DNA of 64,000 nucleotides. Origin: Mycobacterium simulans (lineage in GTDB: Bacteria; Actinomycetota; Actinomycetes; Mycobacteriales; Mycobacteriaceae). Location of the stretch: assembly GCF_900232995.1 (NCBI RefSeq), contig NZ_OCVX01000003.1, positions 2,383,988 through 2,447,987 of the forward strand, in the 5' to 3' direction. Positions within the stretch are counted from its first letter, which is position 1. Every line of letters begins with the position of its first letter. The notes under the pieces are model-generated. The model did no database searches. It saw nothing but the letters and a program-made list of their open reading frames with translations, and had not been told where the DNA came from. Below, piece by piece: positions 36,897 through 46,551 of this stretch. A program made the translations under genes and the position numbers.

Positions 36897-38951
36897 TCAA
36901 CCCGTCTTCCGGTACACGAGCCACCGCATCTCGATCGGGCATTCCTCCGGATCCACGTCGAACACGTCGATGCCGGTGATCCAACCGGCATACCAGCTCG
37001 TGGGCGGCCAAGCACCTTCGGGTAAGTGGGCTTTTTCGTACTCGTGCACCGAGTCGTCGGCAACCAGCTCGAGGGGTAGTTGGGCTGCTGCAGTTGACAC
37101 TTCGGGCCACGTGAAAATGCTTGTATACATCTGCTCCCCGAGTTCGCGCGCGGCCTGGTCCGGCGTGTACTCCGGCTGCGCTAAGAAGGCGTTGAACACC
37201 AGGCGTCCGTCAGGCGCCAGACAACGGGCGGCGAGTTCGAATAGGCTTCGCAGCTCCTGCGTGCTTCGGAATTCCGGCACCACCTCAGAGAGCACAATCA
37301 GTCGATAGTCCTGCCGCAGATCATCCGTCGTAGAGAAGATGTCGCGCTGCAGCACTCGCACCTCGAGCGATTCCCGTTCGGCGTCGGAGCGGATCATCTC
37401 TGCGAACTTCGGGGTCAACTCCGCCACGTCGACCGGGTGCCCACGTCGCGCCAAGGCCAGGGCGTTGCGCCCAGTTCCTGCGCCAATTTCGAGGATCCGA
37501 TGCGTTCTGGGATCCGCCGCCTCGTTCGCCAGCGCCCACACGCGAGCATCCGGTTGGGTACCGAACAGTGGCGGCTCCCGGGTCGCAATCCAATCGTGGT
37601 AGGTCGCGGCTATCGTCTTCCATTCGGCTCGCATGGTGTAGTTCAGCGTCGGGCCGATCGGGGCGTCGTACGAAATAGTGACGGTCGAACGCTGTGAGGA
37701 CGCGTAGGCCTTCGCCAACTGGCCCTCAATCACACTCCTGAGATGGGCGAGTTCCTCGGCGTTAAATCTGCTGCCGACGGCCGCGAACACCTGGTCACAC
37801 ATCGTCACGTACTCGTCGATCATGCTCGGAACGGCGGGCAGCGTGATATTCCCAGTGGCCACCGAGCGGCGAAACAATCGCCGGGCCATGGATTCCCGTA
37901 GCCGCCTCGAATCAATCAACGGAGACTTCCTTGGTTGCTCGGTGAGCGCGCTCGGCTCCGCCGGCCCGTCCTGTGGCTCCTGTTCCGGAAGGCGGTTGTT
38001 ACTGGCCTGGTGCGGCTGGTGTTGTGGTTCGATGCGCGGTGAGACTGGCCCGATCGCGCTCACGACGTGCGGCATGAAGCGGTCGCGAAGTTCGATCGCG
38101 ACGCGCTCGACATCCGGAGCCAGGGGATACATGTGCCGGTACTGCAACACCTGCTTGCCGATGAGGCCGAGGCGCTCGGGAAACGATGGGATGCGCTGCG
38201 GGGCCAGCAGCGGCTCGTTGAAAGGTGGCCTGTCGCCGCGTTGGAACTCGAACGCCGCGCTCGTTCGTGGCACTTGTGCGCGGCTGCTCGCCCGTCCGCC
38301 CCAATGGAGGATCGCTTGATTCCACGCGAGCAAGCTGCCGGCGCGAGCGGGCAGGGCGCGGATATCTTGTGGCTTCTCGACCTTGGTGTTGTCAGGTCCG
38401 TCCCAGACGCGGCGGCGGAAGCGCTCGTCGCGGTGGGCGGGCAGCACGTAGATGCAGCCGTTGAGCGGCGTCGCGTCGGAAAACGGCAGCCATACCGTGA
38501 GCGAATGCGGCGAGTTGTCTGCTTCGAGCGTCGGCTGAACGCGGTCGCGGTGCGGCGCGAAACCGGACGCCTGTTCGGAGGCGGCCAAGTGCCACACCCA
38601 AAAATCCGGGAGCGCGACATAACCTTTCCCGAGCGCGGCCTCGATGAATCGGGAGACGCCTTGGAACGCGAGCCAGAATTCGTCGTAGACGAACGCGAAT
38701 GCCAGCGGAATACCTTCCCGGTGCAGCGTCGCAATGCAGTCTCGGAGCGGCTCGAACACCGACTGCTCCAGCACGCCCGGCACATTGACGTAGCCCTCGG
38801 TGCGGAGCTGTTCGACCAGCTCATCCACGTCACTGATGTCGGACGCCGGCGGGTCAAGCCAGCCGTCTACGTGCAGAGTGGGGCAGAGCGTCCGCCAATG
38901 CTCGAGGCGCCCTACGTCGAGGGACGCAAGGGGCGTGGTCGACACGCGCAC
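36897..38951 (-). CDS. Bifunctional Fe(II)/2-oxoglutarate dioxygenase (PhyH-like) - SAM methyltransferase fusion
   Basis: 684 residues. Residues ~40-295 are a phytanoyl-CoA-dioxygenase-like jelly roll: iron ligands His134-x-Asp136 (APHRDRVQP) and His216 (ILHWGG), with Arg229 as candidate 2-oxoglutarate anchor. Residues ~300-350 are a Pro/Gln/Glu-rich linker. From about 370 a class I methyltransferase follows, with motif I at 487-494 (LEIGAGTG), acidic motif II VAELTPKF, and NodS-like LIVLSEVVPEF. Both catalytic sets look intact, so one chain could hydroxylate and methylate the same small molecule. Substrate unknown. Divergent from gltA2, convergent to pdxH. Confidence 0.85.
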   Translation of the reverse strand: MRVSTTPLASLDVGRLEHWRTLCPTLHVDGWLDPPASDISDVDELVEQLRTEGYVNVPGVLEQSVFEPLRDCIATLHREGIPLAFAFVYDEFWLAFQGVSRFIEAALGKGYVALPDFWVWHLAASEQASGFAPHRDRVQPTLEADNSPHSLTVWLPFSDATPLNGCIYVLPAHRDERFRRRVWDGPDNTKVEKPQDIRALPARAGSLLAWNQAILHWGGRASSRAQVPRTSAAFEFQRGDRPPFNEPLLAPQRIPSFPERLGLIGKQVLQYRHMYPLAPDVERVAIELRDRFMPHVVSAIGPVSPRIEPQHQPHQASNNRLPEQEPQDGPAEPSALTEQPRKSPLIDSRRLRESMARRLFRRSVATGNITLPAVPSMIDEYVTMCDQVFAAVGSRFNAEELAHLRSVIEGQLAKAYASSQRSTVTISYDAPIGPTLNYTMRAEWKTIAATYHDWIATREPPLFGTQPDARVWALANEAADPRTHRILEIGAGTGRNALALARRGHPVDVAELTPKFAEMIRSDAERESLEVRVLQRDIFSTTDDLRQDYRLIVLSEVVPEFRSTQELRSLFELAARCLAPDGRLVFNAFLAQPEYTPDQAARELGEQMYTSIFTWPEVSTAAAQLPLELVADDSVHEYEKAHLPEGAWPPTSWYAGWITGIDVFDVDPEECPIEMRWLVYRKTG

Positions 38952-39248
38952 AGCTTTGCATGTTTGGCAAGGCCTGTGTAGTGAATCCTGCGGATCAGCT
39001 CGACATTCGGCCCCTGCGCGGGGCTCGGTTTCCGTCCACGCACACTTCGCTAATAGGTTGAGGAGGCGGCGGACTCAATCCGTTCGTGATCGGGCTTGGT
39101 CGTTGGCCGCTCGGCCGTCATTCCTCAGCGAGCGCCGAGGATGATCACAGACCCCCCCCCGGGCAGGCGCCCCGCCGCGATAACGACTACCTTCACCTAT
39201 ACGCACGCAGTGCGGGCAGCCATATCAGTACAGCGCAAAGGGGTTCTC
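38952..39248. promoter_or_regulatory. Divergent region before gltA2
   Basis: 297 bases without a supported gene. It holds a run of ten C at about 39152-39161 and a CTATACGCACGCAG stretch near 39198-39211 that may include the gltA2 -10 element. GCAAAGGGGTTCTC before GTG 39249 is the ribosome site. Confidence 0.45.
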
Positions 39249-40544
39249 GTGGCCGAAACCGACGACACCGCCACCCTCCGCTATCCGGGGGGCGAGCTCG
39301 ACCTGGAGATCGTGCGCGCCACCGAGGGAAACGACGGCATTGCGCTCGGCCCACTCTTGGCGAAGACCGGTTACACCACGTTCGACGTCGGTTTCGTCAA
39401 CACCGCTGCCGCCAAGAGCTCGATCACTTACATCGATGGTGATGCCGGCATTCTGCGGTATCGCGGCTACCCGATTGAGCAGCTGGCCGAGAAATCGACC
39501 TTCATCGAGGTCAGCTACCTGCTGATCTACGGCGAGTTGCCGAATACCGACCAGCTGGCCGAGTTCACGCACCGGATCCAGAGGCACACCATGCTGCACG
39601 AGGACCTGAAACGGTTCTTCGACGGCTTCCCGCGCAATGCGCACCCCATGCCGGTGTTATCCAGCGTGGTCAATGCGTTGAGCGCCTACTACCAAGACGC
39701 CCTGGACCCGATGGACAACAACCAGGTAGAGCTGTCGACCATCCGCCTGCTGGCCAAGCTGCCCACTATCGCCGCGTATGCCTACAAGAAGTCGGTCGGA
39801 CAGCCGTTCCTGTACCCGGACAACTCGCTGACGCTGGTGGAGAACTTCCTGCGGATGACCTTCGGGTTCCCCGCGGAGCCTTACCAGGCCGATCCCGAGG
39901 TGGTGCGGGCGCTGGACATGCTGTTCATCCTGCACGCGGACCATGAGCAGAACTGCTCGACGTCGACGGTGCGACTGGTGGGTTCGTCGCGGGCCAACCT
40001 GTTCACCTCGATCTCGGGCGGTATCAACGCGCTGTGGGGCCCGCTGCACGGTGGGGCTAACCAGGCGGTGCTCGAGATGCTCGAGCAGATCCGCCAGAGC
40101 GGCGATGACGTTAGTGAGTTCGTCCGGAAGGTGAAGAACCGCGAGGCCGGCGTCAAATTGATGGGCTTCGGCCACCGCGTCTACAAGAACTACGATCCTC
40201 GCGCGCGAATCGTCAAGGAGCAGGCCGACAAGATCCTCGCCAAGCTCGGCGGCGACGACGACCTGCTGAACATCGCCAAGGGACTAGAAGAAGCGGCGCT
40301 AACCGACGACTACTTCATCGAACGCAAGCTCTACCCGAACGTCGACTTCTACACCGGGCTGATCTACCGGGCGCTGGGCTTCCCGACCCGGATGTTCACG
40401 GTCCTGTTTGCGCTGGGCCGGCTGCCCGGCTGGATCGCGCACTGGCGTGAGATGCACGACGAGGGTGACAGCAAGATCGGACGTCCGCGCCAGATCTACA
40501 CGGGTTACACCGAGCGCGACTACACCACGATCGACGCGCGGTAG
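39249..40544 (+). CDS. gltA2: Citrate synthase I (type II, hexameric-type)
   Basis: 431 residues from GTG 39249 ([10 protein letters not shown]) after an AAAGGGGTTCTC site, identical in length to H37Rv Rv0896. Signatures: [14 protein letters not shown] (catalytic His), [15 protein letters not shown], and [14 protein letters not shown] (oxaloacetate His), with [10 protein letters not shown] near the end supplying the catalytic Asp. It is the main TCA-cycle citrate synthase; citA nearby is the second enzyme. Upstream frames starting at 39096 are rejected. Confidence 0.96.
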   Translation: MAETDDTATLRYPGGELDLEIVRATEGNDGIALGPLLAKTGYTTFDVGFVNTAAAKSSITYIDGDAGILRYRGYPIEQLAEKSTFIEVSYLLIYGELPNTDQLAEFTHRIQRHTMLHEDLKRFFDGFPRNAHPMPVLSSVVNALSAYYQDALDPMDNNQVELSTIRLLAKLPTIAAYAYKKSVGQPFLYPDNSLTLVENFLRMTFGFPAEPYQADPEVVRALDMLFILHADHEQNCSTSTVRLVGSSRANLFTSISGGINALWGPLHGGANQAVLEMLEQIRQSGDDVSEFVRKVKNREAGVKLMGFGHRVYKNYDPRARIVKEQADKILAKLGGDDDLLNIAKGLEEAALTDDYFIERKLYPNVDFYTGLIYRALGFPTRMFTVLFALGRLPGWIAHWREMHDEGDSKIGRPRQIYTGYTERDYTTIDAR

Positions 40545-40634
40545 GCCCGCTGGGCAGCTCACGAGCGTGCGTGTTCGTACGACGACACGCCGTAATAGGC
40601 GTACATTTGCGCACCCTCGCCGCCAAGAAAGTAC

Positions 40635-42188
40635 CTACAGCGAAGCCAGCACGGCCATCGCGGCATTGTGACCGCCGATCCCCGACACCGCCCCGCCGCG
40701 GCGGGCGCCCGAGCCGCACAGCATGATCCGTTCGTGCTCGGTTGCTACCCCCCACCGCCGCGCTGGGGTATCGAGCGGGTCGTCGTCTTCGGCGAACGGC
40801 CAGGACAATGCGCCGTGGAAGATGTTGCCTCCGGTCATCAGCAGGGTGCGCTGCAGGTCCACGGTGGTGGTGGTCTCGCTGCAGGGCCGGCCGTTCACAT
40901 CGGGCATCAGGACATCCTGAATCGGTTCGGCCAGAACCGAATTCAGCGATCCAAGCACCAATTCGGTGAGCCTCTGGCGTAACAAGTCGGCGTCGATGTT
41001 GCCGAACACCGAGTGTGGTGTGTGGAAGCCGAAAACCGTCATCGTCTGCGCGCCCGAGTCGCGCAGCTCCGGGGACAGGATGCTCGGATCGGCCAGCGAA
41101 TGACAGTACGCCTCGCATGGCAGTGGATCCGGTAACTGGCCGCTAGCTGCCTGTGAGTAGGCGGTGTCCAGCTGGTTCCACGTCTCGTTGACGTGGAAGG
41201 TCCCGGCGAATGCCTGCGCTGCGGTGACGCTGTCGTCGCGCAACCGAGGCAGGCGTCGCACCAGCATATTCACCTTGACCTGCGCGCCCGGGGCAAGCGA
41301 CGGTTCGGGCTCGTTGAGCAGGCGGGCCAGCATCGCCGGTGTGACACCGGCCAGAACGAACCGGCCTCGCACGCGATGTTCGTCGTCGCCAGTGCGGTAA
41401 CGTACTTCACCATCTGGATCGACAGCGAAAACGTCAGCGCCGGAGGTTATTTCGACGCCGTAGCCGGCAGCAGCATCGGCCAGGGCAGAGGTCAGGGCCC
41501 CCATGCCACCGACTGGAACCTTCCACTCACCGGTACCTCCACCGAGCACGTGATACAGGAAGCAGATGTTCTGCGTCAGCGACGGCTCGTTTAAGTGGGC
41601 GAATGTGCCGATCAGCGCGTCGGTAGCGATCACGCCGCGGACCAGGTCATTGCGCACCGCGGCGGTAATGGCGTGCCCGATCGGCTCATCGACCATGAAT
41701 TGCCAGGCAGCGGCAGCGTCGGGATCGCCGCATTCCAGTACGTGCCGGCGGGCCTGTTCGCGGGTGCACAGCGGTTCCAGCATCGTCGGCCAGAGCCGCT
41801 CGGTCACCAGCCGGCAGCGTCGGTAGAACGCGGCGAATCCGTGCTCATCACCGGCAGCGCCGATCGAGGCGAACGTGTCGGGGCGTCCGACGAGCAGTCC
41901 TGAGCGCCCATCCGTCGCAGGGTCGGGCGTGTACGACGAAAATTGCCGCCGAGCCAACCGCATCCGAGCGCCCAGGTCGTCGACAATGCGGGACGGCAAC
42001 AAGCCGACTAGGTAGGAATACCGTGACACCCGGACGTCGATGCCGTCGAAGGGCTCCGCCGACACCACGGCTCCGCCGACGTGATCCAGCCGTTCCAGCA
42101 ACCGGACGCGCAGGCCCGCCCGGGCCAGGTAGGCGGCCGCGACCAGGCCGTTGTGGCCGCCGCCAACGACAACTACGTCGAAACTCAT
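40635..42188 (-). CDS. FAD-dependent oxidoreductase, phytoene-dehydrogenase-like (Rv0897c)
   Basis: 517 residues from ATG 42188. N-terminal Rossmann FAD site VVVGGGHNGLVAAAYLARAG with ERLDHVGGAV, and the C-terminal FAD motif GSGARRGGAVSGIGGHNAAMAVL typical of CrtI/amine-oxidase type desaturases. In mycobacteria, proteins of this group (NAD(P)/FAD-dependent, Rv0897c/Rv2997 type) act on unidentified isoprenoid or lipid substrates. It faces the Rv0898c-like gene upstream (15 bases away, same strand). Confidence 0.88.
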   Translation of the reverse strand: MSFDVVVVGGGHNGLVAAAYLARAGLRVRLLERLDHVGGAVVSAEPFDGIDVRVSRYSYLVGLLPSRIVDDLGARMRLARRQFSSYTPDPATDGRSGLLVGRPDTFASIGAAGDEHGFAAFYRRCRLVTERLWPTMLEPLCTREQARRHVLECGDPDAAAAWQFMVDEPIGHAITAAVRNDLVRGVIATDALIGTFAHLNEPSLTQNICFLYHVLGGGTGEWKVPVGGMGALTSALADAAAGYGVEITSGADVFAVDPDGEVRYRTGDDEHRVRGRFVLAGVTPAMLARLLNEPEPSLAPGAQVKVNMLVRRLPRLRDDSVTAAQAFAGTFHVNETWNQLDTAYSQAASGQLPDPLPCEAYCHSLADPSILSPELRDSGAQTMTVFGFHTPHSVFGNIDADLLRQRLTELVLGSLNSVLAEPIQDVLMPDVNGRPCSETTTTVDLQRTLLMTGGNIFHGALSWPFAEDDDPLDTPARRWGVATEHERIMLCGSGARRGGAVSGIGGHNAAMAVLASL

Positions 42189-42202
42189 ACCGGGTTCAGT
42201 TT

Positions 42203-42466
42203 CTAGCCGGTGTAACCCTCGACCTGGTCGGCGGGACGGACGTTCGCTTCGCGCGGGTCACCACCGGTTTCGCGCAGCGCGCGCCGCTGGCGAAGCAGGT
42301 CCCAGCACTGATCGAGTTCAATTTCAATGCGGCGCAGTTGCTCATGCTCCTCAGACTCGGTGATGTCGCCGTTCTGCAGTCGAGCTCGTAGTGCTTTCTC
42401 CGCGGCAACCAGGTCGCGGATGTGAGCCAAGGTCTCGCTGTCCGTCGGTTTCCTGCCGTTACTCAT
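42203..42466 (-). CDS. DUF2630 small protein, Rv0898c
   Basis: 87 residues from ATG 42466, the Rv0898c length. DUF2630: DSETLAHIRDLVAAEKALRARLQ, then SEEHEQLRRIEIELDQCWDLLRQRRALRE, a predicted two-helix coiled coil, followed by a disordered tail. Function unknown; conserved in actinobacteria. Separated by 15 bases from the FAD oxidoreductase, probably co-transcribed. Confidence 0.88.
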   Translation of the reverse strand: MSNGRKPTDSETLAHIRDLVAAEKALRARLQNGDITESEEHEQLRRIEIELDQCWDLLRQRRALRETGGDPREANVRPADQVEGYTG

Positions 42467-42570
42467 CGCCCCAGTGTGCCCGACATCGGCCGTTTCGGGC
42501 GCGTTGACTCGGTAGGCTGCATATCGCCCGTAGCACGGACTTGGGCAAATTTTCCTGAGGGAGGGGAGCC

Positions 42571-43557
42571 ATGGTGGGTTTGAAGGCAGGTGTGGGCCAA
42601 TCGCCCGCGCCACCCACCGACGCGCGCCGAACTCCGAAATTTCAGCGGCACCCACTGGGCCTTTCCTGGCTCATTGGCCTGGTTGCTATTCCGTTGCTGA
42701 TAACGGCAATCGGTTACGGTGCCTATGAGCGGCCCGAGGCGGTCACCGGGCCGACTGGCGACCTTCCGACACTGACGACCACCAGCGGCACTCCGAGCGC
42801 TCCTGCACTGTCGTTGTCGTTGCTTTCGATTAGTCGCAGCGGCAGCACCATTACTCTTATCGGTGACTGTCCCGATGACGCCGCCAAGGCGGCGCTGATG
42901 AAGTCCCTCAAAGGTTTACTGACTCCGGGCGTCAACGTCATCGATCAAATCCGGATCGACCCCATCGTTCATTCGCTCGACTTCTCAAGTGCAGAACCAG
43001 TTTTCACGGCCAGCGTGCCGATCCCCGATTTCAGTCTCAAGGTCGAGCTGGACACCATCACGTTGACGGGGACTGCCGCATCGGGTGACCAGAAGGACGC
43101 GGTCGAGCGAGCGGCAGTAACTGCTTGGCCCGGGATGAATATCGCCAACAAGATTGCGGCTAAGGGGGCACCGCCTGGACCGCCCGGCGCCGCGCCATGT
43201 GCCGACTTGCAAGCAGCCATCAACGCGGTGACGGGCGGGCCGATCTTCTTTGCCGACGACGGGGTAAGCCTGACCCCGGCCGACAATCAGATCCTGACCA
43301 GGGTCGCAGACCAGCTCAAGGCATGTCCGAACGCGCGCGTGACGATCAACGGCTACACCGACAACTTCGGCAGCGAGGGCCTTAATATTCCGCTGAGCGC
43401 TCAGCGGGCTAACACGGTGGCCGACTTTCTGGTTGCCCACGGCGTCGCGCGCGATCACGTCGTCGCCAAGGGTCTCGGTTCGACCAACCCGATCGCCGGC
43501 AACGACACTGCCGAGGGCCGGGCCAAGAATCGCCGCGCCGAGATCGTGGTCAGCTAA
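42571..43557 (+). CDS. arfA: Peptidoglycan-binding protein ArfA (OmpATb)
   Basis: 328 residues from ATG 42571 with GGGAGGGGAGCC upstream. A single transmembrane segment ([21 protein letters not shown], about 31-51) is followed by a BON-type domain (~80-200) and an OmpA-like C-terminal domain: [15 protein letters not shown] and [18 protein letters not shown] with the peptidoglycan-binding Asp/Arg. The M. tuberculosis orthologue Rv0899, with arfB and arfC, is needed for ammonia secretion and growth at acid pH. First gene of the arf operon. Confidence 0.95.
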   Translation: MVGLKAGVGQSPAPPTDARRTPKFQRHPLGLSWLIGLVAIPLLITAIGYGAYERPEAVTGPTGDLPTLTTTSGTPSAPALSLSLLSISRSGSTITLIGDCPDDAAKAALMKSLKGLLTPGVNVIDQIRIDPIVHSLDFSSAEPVFTASVPIPDFSLKVELDTITLTGTAASGDQKDAVERAAVTAWPGMNIANKIAAKGAPPGPPGAAPCADLQAAINAVTGGPIFFADDGVSLTPADNQILTRVADQLKACPNARVTINGYTDNFGSEGLNIPLSAQRANTVADFLVAHGVARDHVVAKGLGSTNPIAGNDTAEGRAKNRRAEIVVS

Positions 43558-43569
43558 GGAGAATCCAGG

Positions 43570-43749
43570 ATGGGCTTCGTGATCCAGTGGTTGTGCTACC
43601 TGGCTGCCTTCGTGGCCGGCTCGGCAGTTGCCTGGGTGATCGTCGCCGTGTCGATTAAGGAGAAGAACGAACAAGCGCCCAAAGTCGAGGAAGCACCCAC
43701 AGAGGAAATGCCCACGGCGGAATTACCGCAGGAAACTGGAGCGCCGTGA
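43570..43749 (+). CDS. arfB: Small membrane protein ArfB
   Basis: 59 residues from ATG 43570, twelve bases after arfA. One transmembrane helix (LCYLAAFVAGSAVAWVIVAV) is followed by a Glu/Pro-rich tail (EEAPTEEMPTAELPQE). The corresponding Rv0900 is a small membrane partner of ArfA. The stop overlaps the arfC start (GTGATG). Confidence 0.9.
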   Translation: MGFVIQWLCYLAAFVAGSAVAWVIVAVSIKEKNEQAPKVEEAPTEEMPTAELPQETGAP

Positions 43750-44294
43750 TGGGCCAGGTGCACTGGTGGCTAGTCGCCCTGTCATTTGTGCTCGGCATGC
43801 TGCTGACATTCACGCAGTTGGTTCGCCCCGTCAATCTGCGGGTTCCGGTGCTGGCGACGCCCCGTGCGGTAGTGACGCCCGCCAGGGCGGCTCCGGCGAA
43901 GAAGCCCGGCGCCGCGAAAAAGCCAGGGGCACATCCGAAGAAGAGAGCCGTCGCCAAGCGCCCGCCGCGGAAGAGAGTGCCCGCAGCCAAAGGGGCGCCC
44001 ACCGCGAGGATTCCGGTCGCGAAAGACCTTCCCACAGAGCGGATTCCGGTTGCGAAGGGTGCTGTTGCCGCAGGGGCGCGGTTCGCGCCGTACGGCCCCG
44101 GCTCGGCTCGCGCCGAAGCAGATGGCAGCGGACCAGACGGATGGCTGGTGAAGGGTCGCTCGGATACCAGGCTCTATTACACTCCCGACGATCCGGCCTA
44201 CGACCCGACCGTCGCGCAAGTCTGGTTCGAGGACGAAGAGTGCGCCGCGCGAGCGTTTTTCACGCCGTGGCGCAAGAGCGCGCAACGAAAGTGA
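43746..44294 (+). CDS. arfC: Membrane protein ArfC (Rv0901)
   Basis: 182 residues from GTG 43746 or 181 from ATG 43749, overlapping the arfB stop. An N-terminal transmembrane helix (WLVALSFVLGMLLTFTQLV) is followed by a Lys/Ala/Pro-rich stretch (PAKKPGAAKKPGAHPKKRAV) and a compact C-terminal domain with WLVKGRSDTRLYYTPDDPAYD, as in Rv0901. It is the third gene of the arfABC operon. It ends one base before prrB on the other strand. Confidence 0.9.
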   Translation: MMGQVHWWLVALSFVLGMLLTFTQLVRPVNLRVPVLATPRAVVTPARAAPAKKPGAAKKPGAHPKKRAVAKRPPRKRVPAAKGAPTARIPVAKDLPTERIPVAKGAVAAGARFAPYGPGSARAEADGSGPDGWLVKGRSDTRLYYTPDDPAYDPTVAQVWFEDEECAARAFFTPWRKSAQRK

Positions 44295-44295
44295 C

Positions 44296-45636
44296 TTAGG
44301 TCGGCCCCGGCAGGCGCAGCACCAAGCGCGCGCCGCCCAGCGGGCTGTTCTCCAGCGAAGCCGTCCCGCCGTGCAGCTGAGCCTGCTGGGCTACCAGCGC
44401 GAGTCCCAGTCCCGAGCCCGAATGCGACGCCGTCGACCCCCGGGAGAACCGATCGAACACCACCTGGCGCTCGTCTTCGGGCACTCCGGTTCCGTTGTCG
44501 TCGATGGCGATCTCCACCCCGGCCCGCGAGCTGACCGCGGACAGCTGGACCCGGGTTGCGCCGCCATGCTTGACGGCGTTGGCGATGGCGTTGTCGACGG
44601 CCAAGCGCAACCCTGCCGGCAATCCCACGATGATGCAGGTCGGTGACGGCACCAGTGATACGTCGAGGTCGGGGTATATCCGGGTGGCGTCGTGCGCGGC
44701 ACGGTCGAGCAGGTCGGTGATGTCGACCGGCACGTGATCGTCGGACGTCGACAGCTCGCCCTGGGCCAACCGCTCCAGTGCGCTCAGCGTGGCCTCGATG
44801 CGCGACTGGGTGCGGATCACGTCGTTGAGCACTTCTTTGCGCTGGTCGTCGGGTAGATCCAGGGTGGACAGCACTTCGAGGTTGGTCCGCATAGCGGTAA
44901 GCGGGGTGCGCAATTCGTGGGAGGACACGGCCGCGAAGTCGCGAGCCGACGCCAGCGCTTCCTTGGTCCGGTTCTGCTCGTTCCAGATGCGCTGCAGCAT
45001 GCCCCGCATCGCTTCGGCGATCTCGACGGCCTCGCTGGCGCCGTGCACTTCGACGCGCGGCGCCTCGTCGCCCGCATCGATCGACCGGGTCTGCTCGGCC
45101 AGCTGTTTGAACGGTCTGACGGCGAACGCCGCCAGCAGCCAGGCGAACACCGCCGCCGCGCCAATGGCGAAAGTACAGATCAGCAACACCCGCCGATGCA
45201 GATTGTTGGTCTCGGCGATGGTGGCGTCATAGGTCGCACCGACGGCCACCGACGTGGGTTCGGGCCCCGGGATCTCCACCGTGCGTACCCGGTAGCGCAC
45301 CCCGCGGATGTAGGTGTCGGCGTAATCCTTTTGCAGCTTCGGCAGCGTGATGTCGGAATTCGACTTGATCACGTTCCCGCGCCGGACGGTGATCAGGGCG
45401 TCCTGGTCGTTCGGCGAACGCGGGATCTCATCGAGGCCACGCGGCACGAAGGGGATCGCGAAACCCGCGGCCTCGTCCAGTCGACGGTCCAGCCGCTCCT
45501 TGCGGTCGTTGGTGATCCCAACCCAGACGACGGTGCCGACGATGAGCACCGGAATCGCGGCGCCGATGGCCGTCGCGACCACCACACGGGTCCGCAGCGA
45601 GGGCGTACGGGCGAAGATCCGCGACAGGATGTTCAT
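44296..45636 (-). CDS. prrB: Sensor histidine kinase PrrB
   Basis: 446 residues from ATG 45636 (MNILSRIFART), the Rv0902c length. Two transmembrane segments (~19-42 and ~150-172) flank an extracytoplasmic sensor domain; a HAMP domain follows (FAVRPFKQLAEQTRSI). The phosphoacceptor His is in SSHELRTPLTAM, the N box is DNAIANAVKHGG, and G boxes are DNGTGVPEDE and GSGLGLALV. Upstream of the prrB start lies prrA by 16 bases, same strand. Essential two-component system in M. tuberculosis. Confidence 0.96.
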   Translation of the reverse strand: MNILSRIFARTPSLRTRVVVATAIGAAIPVLIVGTVVWVGITNDRKERLDRRLDEAAGFAIPFVPRGLDEIPRSPNDQDALITVRRGNVIKSNSDITLPKLQKDYADTYIRGVRYRVRTVEIPGPEPTSVAVGATYDATIAETNNLHRRVLLICTFAIGAAAVFAWLLAAFAVRPFKQLAEQTRSIDAGDEAPRVEVHGASEAVEIAEAMRGMLQRIWNEQNRTKEALASARDFAAVSSHELRTPLTAMRTNLEVLSTLDLPDDQRKEVLNDVIRTQSRIEATLSALERLAQGELSTSDDHVPVDITDLLDRAAHDATRIYPDLDVSLVPSPTCIIVGLPAGLRLAVDNAIANAVKHGGATRVQLSAVSSRAGVEIAIDDNGTGVPEDERQVVFDRFSRGSTASHSGSGLGLALVAQQAQLHGGTASLENSPLGGARLVLRLPGPT

Positions 45637-45652
45637 TAGCACCGCTGCAGCC

Positions 45653-46363
45653 TTACTGCATCCTGAGAACGAACCCGACTCCCCGGACCGTGTGCAGCAG
45701 CCGGGGGCCGCCGTTGGCCTCTAGCTTGCGTCGCAGGTACCCGATGAAGACGTCGACCACGTTGGTGTCGGCGGCGAAGTCGTAGCCCCAGACCAGCTCG
45801 AGCAGTTGGGCCCGGGACAGCACCGCCGTCTTGTGCTCGGCCAGCACCGCCAGCAGGTCGAACTCCCGCTTGGTCAGGTCGACGTCCACGCCGTTGACAC
45901 GGGCCCGCCGACCGGGAATGTCCACTTCCAGCGGGCCCACGGTGATGGTTTCCGAGGAGGACGTCGCGGTGGCGCCGCGGCGCCGCAGCAGGGCGCGCAC
46001 CCGCGCCACCAGCTCGGCCAGCACGAACGGTTTGACCAGGTAATCGTCGGCGCCGGCCTCCAAGCCGGCCACTCGGTCGTCGACCGAGCTGCGCGCGGAT
46101 AGCACGCAGACCGGGACGTCGTTGTCCATGGCTCGTAGCGCGGTGACGACGCTGACGCCGTCCAGCACGGGCATGTTGATGTCGAGCACGATCGCGTCCG
46201 GCCGGGTCTCGGTAGCGCTGCGCAGGGCCTCGGCGCCGTCGACGGCGGTGGACACCTCGAATCCGGACAGCCGTAGGCCGCGTTCCAGCGAGGCGAGCAC
46301 ATCGGAATCGTCGTCGACAACCAAGACCCGAGGTGAGGTGACACCAGTGTCCATGCGGCCCAT
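45653..46363 (-). CDS. prrA: Response regulator PrrA
   Basis: 236 residues from ATG 46363, the Rv0903c length. Receiver domain with acidic pocket VVDDDSDV and phospho-acceptor Asp in [11 protein letters not shown]; the C-terminal OmpR/PhoB winged helix ([19 protein letters not shown]) includes [16 protein letters not shown]. Transcribed ahead of prrB with 16 bases between. The 188 bases upstream of prrA (46364-46551) before the ABC gene hold the divergent promoters and nothing else visible. Confidence 0.96.
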   Translation of the reverse strand: MGRMDTGVTSPRVLVVDDDSDVLASLERGLRLSGFEVSTAVDGAEALRSATETRPDAIVLDINMPVLDGVSVVTALRAMDNDVPVCVLSARSSVDDRVAGLEAGADDYLVKPFVLAELVARVRALLRRRGATATSSSETITVGPLEVDIPGRRARVNGVDVDLTKREFDLLAVLAEHKTAVLSRAQLLELVWGYDFAADTNVVDVFIGYLRRKLEANGGPRLLHTVRGVGFVLRMQ

Positions 46364-46551
46364 TTTGCCCGATTGTTGGCTGGGGCGCTGTTAGGCGCGA
46401 CTGCTCGCGGGAGATCGAGCGGGACATCGAATGGTTACGGTTTTGACGCTCGCCTGCGACTGCCCGGCCTCATCATCGAATTCAGATGGCAGGTCAAGAC
46501 TTTCGTTGTCTTGGCCGCCTTTCGTAATGGGATCGGGAGACAAGTTTCGTC

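Noticed and set aside
40545..40634. Strong terminator after gltA2
   Set aside because: Only a short imperfect dyad (GCGTGT ... ACACGC) is seen; not strong enough to call.
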